A stretch of DNA of 64,000 bases from Mycoplasmatota bacterium (GTDB lineage: Bacteria > Bacillota_I > Bacilli_A > Izemoplasmatales > Hujiaoplasmataceae), in NCBI GenBank assembly GCA_027859085.1, contig JAQIBJ010000102.1, positions 1-64,000 on the forward strand, in the 5' to 3' direction. Positions 28,197 through 37,580 of this stretch are shown here, piece by piece (position 1 is the stretch's first letter; every line of letters begins with the position of its first letter). A model generated the notes under the pieces. It saw nothing but the letters and a program-made list of their open reading frames with translations, searched no databases and was not told the origin of the DNA. Position numbers and translations under genes: made by a program.

Positions 28197-30935
28197 ATGG
28201 AAAAGAAAAATTTTAAGGATACGTTGTTAATTCCAAAAACGAATTTTCCAATGCGAGGAAATTTAGGGAAGAAAGAACCTGTCATTCAAAGTGAGTGGGA
28301 TGAGATTGATCTTTATCAAAAAGTGTTAGATAAAAACAAAGATAAACCTCAGTTCTTTTTACATGATGGACCCCCATATGCAAATGGGTCAATTCATGCT
28401 GGGCATGCATTGAATAAAATTTTAAAAGATTTTATTGTGCGTTATAAAACTATGAATGGTTTTAAATCACCATATCTACCTGGTTGGGATACACATGGTC
28501 TTCCAATCGAGAATGCATTATCTAAAAACAAAAAAGTTAATCGTAAAAAGATGAATTTAGCAGATTTTAGAAATTTATGTAAAGAATATGCTTTAGAACA
28601 AATTGAAATTCAAAAAGATCAATTTAAACGTTTAGGTATTTTAGGCGAATGGGATAAACCTTATGTTACCTTGGATAAAGAATATGAAGCTGCTCAATAT
28701 CGTGTATTTAATCAAATGGTTAAAAAGGGCTTGATTTATAAAGGCTTAAAACCAGTTTATTGGTCTCCTTCAAGTGAGACTGCTTTGGCAGAGGCAGAAA
28801 TTGAATATAAAAATATTGTTTCACCGTCTATCTATATCGCAATGGAAGCTGCAGAAACATTAAACAAACTTCCTAAGAACACACAATTTGTAATTTGGAC
28901 AACTACACCTTGGACAATTCCTGCAAACTTAGCGATTGCGGTTGGACCTGAAATTGAGTATACATTGATTAAAACCAATGGTAAACATTATCTTGTTGGG
29001 CGTGAACGTTTAGAAGCTTTACAGGATTTATTAGATTGGCGTCAAGTGACTAAAGTTCAAAATATTTTTGGTTGGGAATTAGAAGGCATGACTTATAAGC
29101 ATCCTCTATACGACCGTTTATCACCCGTTATCTTGGGTGATCATGTAACAACTGAAGATGGTACTGGATTGGTACATACAGCACCAGGACATGGTGAAGA
29201 AGACTTTATTGTTGGACAAAAATATGATTTAGATGTTTATTGTCCAGTAGATGAACAAGGTTTAATGACCGAAGAAGCTGGCGAAAGATTTGCTGGAATG
29301 TATGTTGATAAAGCCAATGAAGAAGTCATTCAAGCTTTATTTGAAGTGAAGTCTTTATTGGGTAAATTTGATGTGACCCATTCATATCCACATGACTGGC
29401 GTACTAAAAAACCTGTTATCTTTAGAGCAACACCACAATGGTTTGCATCTATTGATATCATTAAAGATGATATATTAAAAGAAATTCAAACCGTCAAATG
29501 GTATCCAAATTGGGGTAGCGTTAGATTGTCAAATATGATTAAAGATCGTGGTTCTTGGTGTATTTCACGTCAAAGAACTTGGGGTGTACCAATTCCTGCT
29601 TTCTATACGGAAAAAGGCACTGCAGTATTAGATCCTGTTGTGATTGATTACTTCTCAGAAATCGTTGAAAAAGAAGGATCAAATGCTTGGTATACAAAAG
29701 AAATAGATGAATTATTACCACCTGGATACACTCATCCTGATTCACCAAATGGTATCTTTAAAAAAGAAACTGATATTATGGATGTTTGGTTTGATTCAGG
29801 GTCATCACATCATGGCGGAATGCTTGAAAGAGGATATGGTTATCCAGCTGATATTTACATTGAAGGATCAGACCAATATCGTGGATGGTTTAATTCAAGT
29901 TTAATTACGGGTGTTGCTACAACTGGTAAATCACCATATAAATCTCTTGTATCTCATGGTTTTGTATTAGATGGAGAAGGCAAGAAAATGTCTAAATCTA
30001 TGGGTAATGTTGTTGATCCTAATAAGATTGCGAATACCTTAGGTTCAGATATATTAAGATTATGGGTCGCAAGCGTTGATTATCAAGCAGATGTAAGATT
30101 ATCGAATGATTTAATTAAACAAGTATCCGAATCATATCGTAAAGTACGTAATACAATGAAATTCTTATTGGGTAACTTATTTGATTATGATGATACAAAA
30201 AATCAAAGATCATTTTCTGAATTAAGTGATGTTGATCAATATGTGATGGTTAAAAACAATGAATTAATCAAAGATGTCTTGCAAGCTTATGATGATTATC
30301 GTTTTGATATTGTTTATAGAAAAATCACTAATTTCGCGACTTTCTTATCTTCATTCTATCTTGATCCATCAAAAGATATTTTATACATTGAAGAGGCCGA
30401 TTCAGAAGCTAGAAGAAATATTCAAACTGTTATATTTAAAGTTTTAGATACATTGATCAAACTATTAACACCAATGATTCCTCATACAACATCTGAGACT
30501 TATAAACATATTCCAAATATAAATCATTTAGATGATGCATACTTATTAGATATGCCAAAAGTTGAAGAGTTAGAATTTTCAAATATGGATTTAATGGAAG
30601 ACTTCATGTCATTAAGAGAAGATGTATTAAAAGCTTTAGAAAACGCAAGAAATGAAAAAATAATTGGTAAAAGTTTAAATGCACATTTGAAATTATATCC
30701 AAAAGCTAAAGTCAAATCATTATTAGATAAATTAAACATTAATTTAGCACAAGCGTTTATAGTTTCTAAATTAGAAATTCTAGACACTGGATTTGGTACA
30801 TTTAAAGGAAAAGACATCTCAATTGATGTATCACCTGCAGAAGGTGTTACTTGTGACAGATGTTGGCAAGTCGTTGAAGAAGTTAATGATGACGGTATTT
30901 GTGAACGTTGCGAAACTGTTGTAAATAATTTATAA
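28197..30935 (+). CDS. ileS: Isoleucyl-tRNA synthetase
   Basis: A 912-residue class I synthetase, bacterial type. The HIGH motif appears as SIHAGHALNK near 62-71, and KMSKS as GKKMSKSMGN near 597-606. The editing domain contains WTTTPWTIPANLAI, and the C-terminal zinc site is CDRCWQ...CERCET. The ATG at 28197 is chosen for AGGAGG 6 bases before it; upstream in-frame starts lie inside the T-box. It follows ylmEFG-type genes as in B. subtilis. A terminator follows. Confidence 0.97.
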   Translation: MEKKNFKDTLLIPKTNFPMRGNLGKKEPVIQSEWDEIDLYQKVLDKNKDKPQFFLHDGPPYANGSIHAGHALNKILKDFIVRYKTMNGFKSPYLPGWDTHGLPIENALSKNKKVNRKKMNLADFRNLCKEYALEQIEIQKDQFKRLGILGEWDKPYVTLDKEYEAAQYRVFNQMVKKGLIYKGLKPVYWSPSSETALAEAEIEYKNIVSPSIYIAMEAAETLNKLPKNTQFVIWTTTPWTIPANLAIAVGPEIEYTLIKTNGKHYLVGRERLEALQDLLDWRQVTKVQNIFGWELEGMTYKHPLYDRLSPVILGDHVTTEDGTGLVHTAPGHGEEDFIVGQKYDLDVYCPVDEQGLMTEEAGERFAGMYVDKANEEVIQALFEVKSLLGKFDVTHSYPHDWRTKKPVIFRATPQWFASIDIIKDDILKEIQTVKWYPNWGSVRLSNMIKDRGSWCISRQRTWGVPIPAFYTEKGTAVLDPVVIDYFSEIVEKEGSNAWYTKEIDELLPPGYTHPDSPNGIFKKETDIMDVWFDSGSSHHGGMLERGYGYPADIYIEGSDQYRGWFNSSLITGVATTGKSPYKSLVSHGFVLDGEGKKMSKSMGNVVDPNKIANTLGSDILRLWVASVDYQADVRLSNDLIKQVSESYRKVRNTMKFLLGNLFDYDDTKNQRSFSELSDVDQYVMVKNNELIKDVLQAYDDYRFDIVYRKITNFATFLSSFYLDPSKDILYIEEADSEARRNIQTVIFKVLDTLIKLLTPMIPHTTSETYKHIPNINHLDDAYLLDMPKVEELEFSNMDLMEDFMSLREDVLKALENARNEKIIGKSLNAHLKLYPKAKVKSLLDKLNINLAQAFIVSKLEILDTGFGTFKGKDISIDVSPAEGVTCDRCWQVVEEVNDDGICERCETVVNNL

Positions 30936-30942
30936 TGTATGT

Positions 30943-30976
30943 TGCCGAAGAAAAATCTTCGGCACATCATTTTTTA
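30943..30976 (+). terminator. Terminator after ileS
   Basis: TGCCGAAGA (30943-30951) pairs with TCTTCGGCA (30956-30964), followed by a T-rich tail. Confidence 0.85.
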
Positions 30977-30982
30977 GATTCT

Positions 30983-31011
30983 TTGACACTCAGCAATAAT
31001 AATTGTATAAT
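30983..31011 (+). promoter_or_regulatory. Consensus sigma-A promoter of the deoC operon
   Basis: TTGACA (30983-30988), 17 bases, TATAAT (31006-31011): a perfect consensus, suggesting strong expression. Confidence 0.85.
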
Positions 31012-31037
31012 TTAAGTAGTTATTTGAGGAGGAAATT

Positions 31038-31694
31038 ATGAAAGTAAATAAATTAATTGATCACACATATTTAAAAGCATTTGGAACAAAAAAAGACATT
31101 GATAAACTTTTAGATGAAGCTAAAGAATATAAGTTTAAAAGTGTATGTATTAATCCAACACATGTTGTCTATGCACATGAAGCTTTAATAGAGTCAGATG
31201 TATTGGTATGTACTGTTATTGGGTTCCCTTTAGGGGCAAATACAATCGAAACAAAAGTATTCGAAACGTTAAATGCAGTTAAAAATGGTGCAGATGAAAT
31301 AGACATGGTTATGAATATTGGTAAATTTAAAGATAAAGACTATGACTACATTGAAAAAGAAATCAATGAAGTTTGCCGAGCAGCAGGTGGAAAACTTGTT
31401 AAAGTAATCGTTGAAATTTGTTATTTAAATGATGATGAAATCAAAAAAATAAGTGAAATTGTTGGAAAAACCAATGCTGATTTTATTAAAACTTCAACAG
31501 GATTCGGTACAGGTGGTGCAACACCTGAAGCTGTTGAAATCATGAAAGATAATGTCAATGGTAAAGAAGTGAAAGCAGCAGGTGGCGTGCGTTCTAAAGA
31601 AGATTTAGAAGCAATGGTTGAAGCTGGTGCATCTAGAATTGGCGCAAGCAGTGGTGTTCAAATTATGAATGACCAAGAAGGTTCAGATTACTAA
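31038..31694 (+). CDS. deoC: Deoxyribose-phosphate aldolase
   Basis: A 218-residue class I aldolase that splits deoxyribose 5-phosphate into glyceraldehyde 3-phosphate and acetaldehyde. The Schiff-base Lys is in [14 protein letters not shown] near 150-163, and the second Lys in VKAAGGVRS near 180-188. Family start IDHTYLKAF is present. It has a strong promoter and GAGGAGG site, and overlaps an unknown membrane protein (TAATG), which is followed by deoD; with deoB this gives a complete deoxyribonucleoside route. Confidence 0.96.
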   Translation: MKVNKLIDHTYLKAFGTKKDIDKLLDEAKEYKFKSVCINPTHVVYAHEALIESDVLVCTVIGFPLGANTIETKVFETLNAVKNGADEIDMVMNIGKFKDKDYDYIEKEINEVCRAAGGKLVKVIVEICYLNDDEIKKISEIVGKTNADFIKTSTGFGTGGATPEAVEIMKDNVNGKEVKAAGGVRSKEDLEAMVEAGASRIGASSGVQIMNDQEGSDY

Positions 31695-32269
31695 TGAATA
31701 AACTACAAGACGAAATATTTATTCAAACAAAAGGATTAACTGGTACAGTTAATGCACTTAGAATATTTTTATATACACTTGTTTCTTCAATTATGTTAGT
31801 TGTGGTCTTGGCGTTGTTTAGTATGCTGACATTACCAATGACATTAGTCATTATTGCTATTTCATTTTTATACAGTATATTAAGAGATTTTTCAATAACG
31901 AAATATTCAAATAAACAAATGCAAAAATATTATGATTACGCAGTTGAAAATCATGATAATTTAGAATTATATATGCCTTTATTAGAAAAAACTTTTCAAG
32001 GTTATTTTTTAAAAAGAGCAGCGTTAATTATTGAAAACGGACAACTGTATATAGAAGCATTTAGACAAAGAAAAAATGATAAACAAGATCAATTAAGCAT
32101 ACCAGTTAAATATGGTGAAAAGTTTGTAATAGATAGACAATCTGTCGATAAAAACCAAAAATCTTTAACTTTGGATTCAACTTTTGCAGGTCAATATTAT
32201 AGATTTTCAATCACAAATAATCAAACCGCAATTAATTTGATAGAAAAAACTAAAAATGGGGGAAAATAA
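31694..32269 (+). CDS. Membrane protein of unknown function in the deo operon
   Basis: A 191-residue protein I do not recognise. Two hydrophobic segments (about 22-45 and 46-64) lie after a short polar start, followed by a soluble tail of about 125 residues with basic, Gln-rich stretches (RQRKNDKQDQ) and beta-like segments. Both ends are probably cytoplasmic. It is fully embedded between deoC (TAATG overlap) and deoD (1-base gap), so it is co-transcribed with them. A role in nucleoside use is possible, but it has too few membrane segments to be a typical nucleoside transporter. Confidence 0.75.
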   Translation: MNKLQDEIFIQTKGLTGTVNALRIFLYTLVSSIMLVVVLALFSMLTLPMTLVIIAISFLYSILRDFSITKYSNKQMQKYYDYAVENHDNLELYMPLLEKTFQGYFLKRAALIIENGQLYIEAFRQRKNDKQDQLSIPVKYGEKFVIDRQSVDKNQKSLTLDSTFAGQYYRFSITNNQTAINLIEKTKNGGK

Positions 32270-32270
32270 T

Positions 32271-32978
32271 ATGTCAACACCACACATAAAAGCAGAAAAA
32301 CATGAAATTGCAAAAACAGTATTAATGCCCGGAGATCCTTTAAGAGCAAAATATATTGCGGATACTTTTTTAGAAGACGTAAGTCAGTTTAATGAAATTA
32401 GGAATATGTTTGGTTATACTGGGTTTTATAATGGTAAAAAAATATCAGTAATGGGTTCAGGAATGGGTCAACCTTCTATAGGGATTTATTCTTATGAATT
32501 GTTTAAATTCTTTGATGTTGAAAATATTATCCGTATAGGATCATGTGGTGCTTATACTGCTGAATTAGAATTGTATGATACAATATTAGCAAAAGATGCT
32601 TTCTCTGAGTCATCTTATGCTGAAGTACAAAATGGCGAAAAAAGAGATACATTGCCGGCTTCAAAAACGTTGAATAATAAATTATCTGAAGTCGCAAATG
32701 AATTAAACATTCCTATTCATATGGGTACCATTCATTCTAGTGACGTATTTTATAGAGAAGATGGAGACGCAGCTTTAAAACTAGCCAAGGAAAGAAATTT
32801 ACTTGGCGTTGAAATGGAATCTTTTGCATTATTCCATAACGCCAATGTAACTGGCAAGAATGCTGCATGCTTATTAACAGTTTCAGATTCTTTTATCACA
32901 TCAGAATCTACAACTCCAGAAGAAAGACAAACAGCCTTCACAAACATGATGAAGATTGCATTAGAACTTGCAGAATAA
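32271..32978 (+). CDS. deoD: Purine nucleoside phosphorylase, DeoD type
   Basis: A 235-residue trimeric-type PNP (hexameric DeoD family), normal length. The start MSTPHIKAEKHEIAKTVLMP fits the family exactly, so ATG 32271 is chosen over one 15 bases upstream. GDPLRAKYIAD near 21-31 binds phosphate; MGSGMGQPSIGIYSYEL near 63-79, VEMESFAL near 178 and TVSDSF near 200 shape the nucleoside site. It releases (deoxy)ribose 1-phosphate for DeoB and DeoC. A terminator follows. Confidence 0.96.
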   Translation: MSTPHIKAEKHEIAKTVLMPGDPLRAKYIADTFLEDVSQFNEIRNMFGYTGFYNGKKISVMGSGMGQPSIGIYSYELFKFFDVENIIRIGSCGAYTAELELYDTILAKDAFSESSYAEVQNGEKRDTLPASKTLNNKLSEVANELNIPIHMGTIHSSDVFYREDGDAALKLAKERNLLGVEMESFALFHNANVTGKNAACLLTVSDSFITSESTTPEERQTAFTNMMKIALELAE

Positions 32979-32980
32979 AT

Positions 32981-33007
32981 AAAAAGGATGGCAACATCCT
33001 TTTTTCT
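32981..33007 (+). terminator. Terminator after deoD
   Basis: AAAAAGGATG (32981-32990) pairs with CATCCTTTTT (32995-33004) over GCAA. Confidence 0.8.
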
Positions 33008-33017
33008 TGAGGTGAAT

Positions 33018-34301
33018 ATGAAGTTAAAAAAGAAGATAATTAATGGAATAGAAGTGATTTATATTCCAGTTAAGAAATATAAACATATGATGCTTGCTAT
33101 TAATTTTTTTTCAGAGGCAGATGCTCAAACTTTCAATGAAAGAAATATGGTCTTAGATTTATTAGAAAATCATAATTATAAATTTAAAACCAGTGACCAA
33201 TTAAACTTACATTTGGATATGTTATATGGTGCGAGATTAAAATCGTTCGTTTTTAATAAAGGCGATTTAATGGCCAATAATTTTAACTTAAAATTCGTGA
33301 ATAAAAAATATTTGAACGATGAAGAAAATTTAATTGAATCGGCTTTTTTGTTTTTAAAAGATTTAATTTATAACCCTAAAACTTATCGTCAATTATTAAC
33401 TCAAAAAGCAACTGATGAAGTTGTTCAAGAAGCCTATGAACTTTTACAAACTTTGTCTCAAGATAAAGCCAGCAAAGCATATTTTCATTATATGAAAAGC
33501 ATATCAAATCAAGAAAAAAATACTTTAATATTTCCAAACAAAGAGTATTTAAAACAAATTACAAATCATTCTATAACTAAAGTTTATCAATCCTTGATTC
33601 AAAAAGACTTAATGAAAATATATGTTATAGGTGATATTGATGAACTTGAATTAGATAAAGTCATTGAAGATACTTTTAGTGACAGGAAAGATTCAATTTC
33701 TATTGATCACATTTCTTTAAGTCACGATTATAACCCAAGAGAAACCCCACAAGAAATTATCGAATATGATGATGTCAGCATTAGTCGAATATTTTTAGGT
33801 TATCGTTTACCGATAACAAACAACAAAAGAGATTTAGAAATTATGATTCTTCTTAATATCATTATTGGTGGTTATTCGCAATCTAAATTGTTTACTGTAA
33901 TACGCGAAAAAATGCAATTGGTTTATTATATCTACAGTATGTATGATCATAATAATTCTTTGTTGACAATTAACTTTGAATTAGCGCCAAAGGACGAAAA
34001 CAAAGCTATAGAAGGTGTAAAAGAAATTATTTCTGATGTTAGAATCGGTAGAATTACCAAAGAGGAAATTGCGTTGGCTAAAAATTATCTTATTAAATAT
34101 TATAAATCATCAGCAGATTCTTTGAGTGGATTATTACAATTGAATATTCTCTCTGATATGGATAAAGAAGATGGTTTTGTTTTAGAAGATAAAATCAATT
34201 CAATTATGACAATTTCTAAAGAAGAACTAACAGAGGTTGCCAATCGATTATTTTTAGATACAGTATTTAGATTTATTAAAAAGGATGATGTTGATGAATA
34301 A
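33018..34301 (+). CDS. ymfF: M16-like peptidase homologue YmfF, inactive subunit type
   Basis: A 427-residue M16-fold protein without an HxxEH zinc site in its N-terminal half, as in B. subtilis YmfF. The late part has the M16 pattern RIFLGYRLPI and LNIIIGGYSQSKLFTVIREKMQLVYYIYS near 265-310. It pairs with the next gene, which keeps the zinc motif. In B. subtilis YmfF and YmfH are linked to the 5-aminopentanol modification of EF-P. TTGAGGTGA before ATG 33018 decides the start. It overlaps the next gene by 8 bases. Confidence 0.85.
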   Translation: MKLKKKIINGIEVIYIPVKKYKHMMLAINFFSEADAQTFNERNMVLDLLENHNYKFKTSDQLNLHLDMLYGARLKSFVFNKGDLMANNFNLKFVNKKYLNDEENLIESAFLFLKDLIYNPKTYRQLLTQKATDEVVQEAYELLQTLSQDKASKAYFHYMKSISNQEKNTLIFPNKEYLKQITNHSITKVYQSLIQKDLMKIYVIGDIDELELDKVIEDTFSDRKDSISIDHISLSHDYNPRETPQEIIEYDDVSISRIFLGYRLPITNNKRDLEIMILLNIIIGGYSQSKLFTVIREKMQLVYYIYSMYDHNNSLLTINFELAPKDENKAIEGVKEIISDVRIGRITKEEIALAKNYLIKYYKSSADSLSGLLQLNILSDMDKEDGFVLEDKINSIMTISKEELTEVANRLFLDTVFRFIKKDDVDE

Positions 34302-35556
34302 AAAACAAGTTTTAATCGATGAAACATTATATTATGAAAAATTAGACAATGGATTAGAAGTCTATTTACATCCTAAAAATGGGTTTGTTGATTTTCACGC
34401 AACTTTACAAGTCCAAATTGGTGGAAATGCTTTGTCTTATCAGTATGGTAATGAATTCTTCAATTTGCCAGCAGGAACGGCTCACTTTTTGGAACATGTA
34501 TATTTTGAAAATGATGGTGTGAATTTAAGCGATGAATTTTCTCAATATAATGCCGATATCAACGCATCAACTTCAAGAGAAGTAACCAAATATTATTTCA
34601 GTGCACAAGAAAATTTTGATATGATTTTAAATCGTTTTTTAGAACATTTTTCTAGTGTTTGTATTTCAGAAAAAACCATTGAAAAAGAACGGAATATTAT
34701 TGAAAAAGAAATTCTGATGTATGATGATAATCTCTACACTCAAGTGAATGAACGTTTATTAAAACAAATGTATAAAGATGAACGTATTTGGGTAGATATC
34801 GCCGGTACTGTTAAAAATGTTGGTGAAATAGATAAGTTAATTTTAGATAGAACCGTGAATCACTTTTATCAACCTAACAATATGATTTTAGTTTTAACAG
34901 GGCCATTTGACCCAGAAACCATTATGAATTTAATTAAACATTCTCCATTTAATACGATGAAGTCAAATCAATATTCACCTCAGATTAATCATCTACAAGA
35001 TGGTAAAAGTAAACGTCATATCTATGAGATTAATGAAAAACAGAATGTGAATTATTTGATGGTTGGTGTTAAACTTGATTTATCTATATTTGAACATTTA
35101 GAAGTTAGCCAAAAAAGATTGGTTATTATCATGTTTTTTGAATACTTTTTTTCTGAGAGTTCAGAAAATTATAAACAGTTAAAAGAAGATAATTTAATTA
35201 ATTACATGTATGGAACCCATATAAAAATCATGGATGATTACGCATACTTTTCTATCTCTAGTGAATCTAACAAACCAAAAGTCTTAAAGAATAGATTGAT
35301 TGATATGTTTAAACATTTAGGGCTTATAGAAAAAAAAATATTCATTGCCTCTATTAGAAGTAGAGTTGGTCATTTTATTGGATACTTTGATAGTGCTTAT
35401 TCAATCAATTATAGTCTGACAGATTTTATTAAAAAGAGAATTGATATTTCTTCTTACATCAATAATGTTGAAAATATTTCTATGAAGGATGTTGAATTAA
35501 CAAAAAAATCAATACAAATGAATGAAATATACTCAGTTATATATGCTAGAAATTAG
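34294..35556 (+). CDS. ymfH: M16 zinc peptidase YmfH type, active subunit
   Basis: A 420-residue M16 peptidase. The inverted zinc motif HFLEH appears in GTAHFLEHVYFEN near 63-75, with the third Glu ligand expected near IEKERNIIEKEILMYDD around 135. It is thus the catalytic partner of the zinc-less YmfF before it. The ATG at 34294 is preferred because AAGG lies 9 bases upstream; ATGs at 34285 and 34288 are too close. The two genes overlap. Substrate unknown; EF-P modification link comes from B. subtilis. Confidence 0.87.
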   Translation: MNKKQVLIDETLYYEKLDNGLEVYLHPKNGFVDFHATLQVQIGGNALSYQYGNEFFNLPAGTAHFLEHVYFENDGVNLSDEFSQYNADINASTSREVTKYYFSAQENFDMILNRFLEHFSSVCISEKTIEKERNIIEKEILMYDDNLYTQVNERLLKQMYKDERIWVDIAGTVKNVGEIDKLILDRTVNHFYQPNNMILVLTGPFDPETIMNLIKHSPFNTMKSNQYSPQINHLQDGKSKRHIYEINEKQNVNYLMVGVKLDLSIFEHLEVSQKRLVIIMFFEYFFSESSENYKQLKEDNLINYMYGTHIKIMDDYAYFSISSESNKPKVLKNRLIDMFKHLGLIEKKIFIASIRSRVGHFIGYFDSAYSINYSLTDFIKKRIDISSYINNVENISMKDVELTKKSIQMNEIYSVIYARN

Positions 35557-35577
35557 TTATATATATCAATATTTTTG

Positions 35578-35586
35578 TGATATAAT
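35578..35586 (+). promoter_or_regulatory. Extended -10 promoter of engB
   Basis: TGATATAAT directly upstream of engB, TGn-extended. No good -35. Confidence 0.5.
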
Positions 35587-35603
35587 ACGATGGGAGTGGT
35601 TAT

Positions 35604-36191
35604 ATGAAAATAACAAGTACAGAATTCATCATATCAGCAGTTGAAGCTGATCAATACCCTGACGATAATTTACCACAAATCGTTTTTTCTGGGCGGTCTA
35701 ATGTCGGTAAATCATCTTTTATAAATTCATTGTTAGAAAAGAAAAATATCGCGAGAGTGTCTCAAACTCCTGGTAAAACTAGATTAATCAATTTCTTTTT
35801 AATCAATGAATCATTTTATTTTGTTGATATTCCAGGATATGGTTATGCAAAAGTCAGTCATGCTGAGATGATTAAATTTGCAACGATGATTGATGAGTAT
35901 CTTCAATCAAAAAAAGCAGGTCTTGCTGTTTTGCTATTGGATATACGTCGTAAACCCAATGAAGATGATTTATTAATGTATGATTATTTCAAATCGTTTG
36001 GTTACGAGATATTATTGGTATTAACCAAAGCAGATAAGTTATCCAACAATCAAATTTTCAAACAAAAAAAGGTAATTCAAGAGGCCATTCATCCTCGTGA
36101 AGAAGATACAATGATTGAGTATTCCATTAAAACTAAAATGAATCATGATAATATTTGGTCTATTATAGAAAACCATGTAAATGAGGGATGA
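35604..36191 (+). CDS. engB: Ribosome biogenesis GTPase EngB/YsxC
   Basis: A 195-residue small GTPase needed for 50S assembly. G1 is GRSNVGKSSFI near 29-39, G2 TPGKTR near 56, G3 DIPGYGYAK near 75-83, and G4 LTKADK near 143. It ends in TGA (36189-36191), which shows that TGA is a stop in this genome. Ribosome site GGGAGTGG is adequate. A methyltransferase starts 3 bases later. Confidence 0.95.
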   Translation: MKITSTEFIISAVEADQYPDDNLPQIVFSGRSNVGKSSFINSLLEKKNIARVSQTPGKTRLINFFLINESFYFVDIPGYGYAKVSHAEMIKFATMIDEYLQSKKAGLAVLLLDIRRKPNEDDLLMYDYFKSFGYEILLVLTKADKLSNNQIFKQKKVIQEAIHPREEDTMIEYSIKTKMNHDNIWSIIENHVNEG

Positions 36192-36194
36192 TTT

Positions 36195-36917
36195 ATGATT
36201 GATCTTCATTATAATGAAATAGCAAAAAAATATGATAGTTTAGTTGAACAAGATATAACAAAACAATCATTTCCTTATGCTGGATATAAAATGATACAGG
36301 AATTACTTACAGATGATTTGTCTAGCAAGAAGAAGAAAGTGAAAATTTTAGATATTGGTTGTGGAACAGCTAAATTATATGAGCATTTATTGCCTTCTAA
36401 ATTTAGTTTGGTAGGTATTGATCAATGCCCTAAAATGTTAGAAATTGCCGAAAAAAGATATCCAAATAACAAGTTTATTCAACATGACATTCTTCAGGGC
36501 TTGCCAGAGTTTTTAAAAAAAAATACTTTTGATTATATTGTTATTAATTATGTTTTTATGCATTTTTCTTTTAAAACAACGCTTGATTTAATCCATTTAT
36601 TGATTAATTATCTTAGTAAATTTGGTAAAATTATCATTGGTGATTTATTGTTTATGAATCCGCCAATCAAACAAGAATTTTTTTATAATCATCAAGATTA
36701 TGCTGATTTAGATTTGCATTTTCATCTATATAGTCAATTTGTCAATAAAATGAATGATCAACTGGCTTTAAGCTTTTTTGAGATAAATGACTACACTGGT
36801 ATGATGATTATTGAGAATATAAATGAATTTACTTTACTTTTTGAAGATCCTTTGGTAAAATACAAATCAAATACAGCGAAGTGGAAAAGTACTCACCCAC
36901 AGAGAAATAGAGAATAA
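36195..36917 (+). CDS. Class I SAM-dependent methyltransferase
   Basis: A 240-residue methyltransferase. Motif I is VKILDIGCGTAKLYEHL near 52-68, with an acidic residue after the second strand in LVGIDQCPKMLEIA and motif IV-like FDYIVINYVFMHF near 117-129. The substrate (small molecule or protein) cannot be told. It follows engB closely. Its last ~28 codons also contain a promoter (36833-36861) and the 5' half of the valS T-box Stem I, so the coding sequence is under double constraint. Confidence 0.85.
   Translation: MIDLHYNEIAKKYDSLVEQDITKQSFPYAGYKMIQELLTDDLSSKKKKVKILDIGCGTAKLYEHLLPSKFSLVGIDQCPKMLEIAEKRYPNNKFIQHDILQGLPEFLKKNTFDYIVINYVFMHFSFKTTLDLIHLLINYLSKFGKIIIGDLLFMNPPIKQEFFYNHQDYADLDLHFHLYSQFVNKMNDQLALSFFEINDYTGMMIIENINEFTLLFEDPLVKYKSNTAKWKSTHPQRNRE
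36833..36861 (+). promoter_or_regulatory. Promoter of the valS T-box, inside the methyltransferase gene
   Basis: TTTACT (36833-36838), 17 bases, TAAAAT (36856-36861) with an upstream TG (TGGTAAAAT, like the ileS promoter). Transcription would begin near 36868. Confidence 0.6.
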
Positions 36918-37086
36918 ACGGTTGGTGAAAGTTTATGTCTGTTGTGAGGAAGGTAGCCATGGAGTAGTTGAAGTGAATTAAGTAACTTCAAACGTTAGTC
37001 TGCGTTAAAGATAAGAGTGCTAGGCAACTAGAACTAAGGTGGTACCACGGTTATTAATCGTCCTTTTTATAAGGACGATTTTTTTT
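36881..37086 (+). promoter_or_regulatory. T-box leader, valine specifier, overlapping the upstream gene
   Basis: The T-box sequence AAGGTGGTACCACGG is at 37036-37050. Stem I starts inside the methyltransferase gene: GTGG (36881-36884), AGTA (36888-36891), CTCAC (36892-36896). It is closed by GTGAG, GAAG, the codon GTA and CCAT near 36948-36963. AGTA opposite GAA is the classical specifier-loop S-turn, giving GTA (Val). AGAGAATAAAC...GTTTAT forms the distal stem. Terminator: AATCGTCCTT (37056-37065) with AAGGACGATT (37071-37080) and a T-run. Confidence 0.88.
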
Positions 37087-37103
37087 ATTGATGAGGTGAA
37101 CTG

Positions 37104-37580
37104 ATGAGTTATATTAAAGTTATTAGAGAAAAAGTTGGTAATGATTGGATTATTTTAAATGCTTGTGCAGTGGTGATTACCAACGATAAAAATCAAATTT
37201 TATTGCAAAAGAGATCGGATAATAAACTATGGGGTTTACCTGGGGGTTTAATGGAATTAGAAGATACCATTGAATCATGTGCGATTAGAGAAGTCAAAGA
37301 AGAAACTAACTTAGATGTTGAATTAGATATGTTTATAGGTATATTTAATAATCCTTTTATGCGATGGCGTGAAAAGGATTATGCAAGAATCATCAGTTAT
37401 GCATTTACTGGAAAAGTGATTGGTTCAAAGATGAAAATCAATGACCATGAATCACTCGAATTAAAATATTTTGATTATACAAATTTACCATTGATTCATT
37501 CAATGGATACATTACAAATAATTGAGGCTTATTATCATCAAGAGTTTCAATTAATAGAGGGGAAAAGATATCATGGATAA
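37104..37580 (+). CDS. Nudix hydrolase under the valS T-box
   Basis: A 158-residue Nudix protein with the box GGLMELEDTIESCAIREVKEE near residues 46-67, a complete GX5EX7REUXEE. The substrate is unknown; the N-terminus (KVIREKVGNDWIILNACAV) resembles small-nucleotide pyrophosphatases of Firmicutes. It is the first gene after the T-box terminator and overlaps valS by 8 bases, so it should be induced with valS when tRNA-Val is uncharged. It is about as long as the Nudix protein at 15-491 but quite different in sequence. Confidence 0.9.
   Translation: MSYIKVIREKVGNDWIILNACAVVITNDKNQILLQKRSDNKLWGLPGGLMELEDTIESCAIREVKEETNLDVELDMFIGIFNNPFMRWREKDYARIISYAFTGKVIGSKMKINDHESLELKYFDYTNLPLIHSMDTLQIIEAYYHQEFQLIEGKRYHG

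Noticed and set aside
30524..30970. 148-residue minus-strand frame at the end of ileS
   Set aside because: It lies over the conserved C-terminus and the terminator of ileS; it is a chance frame.
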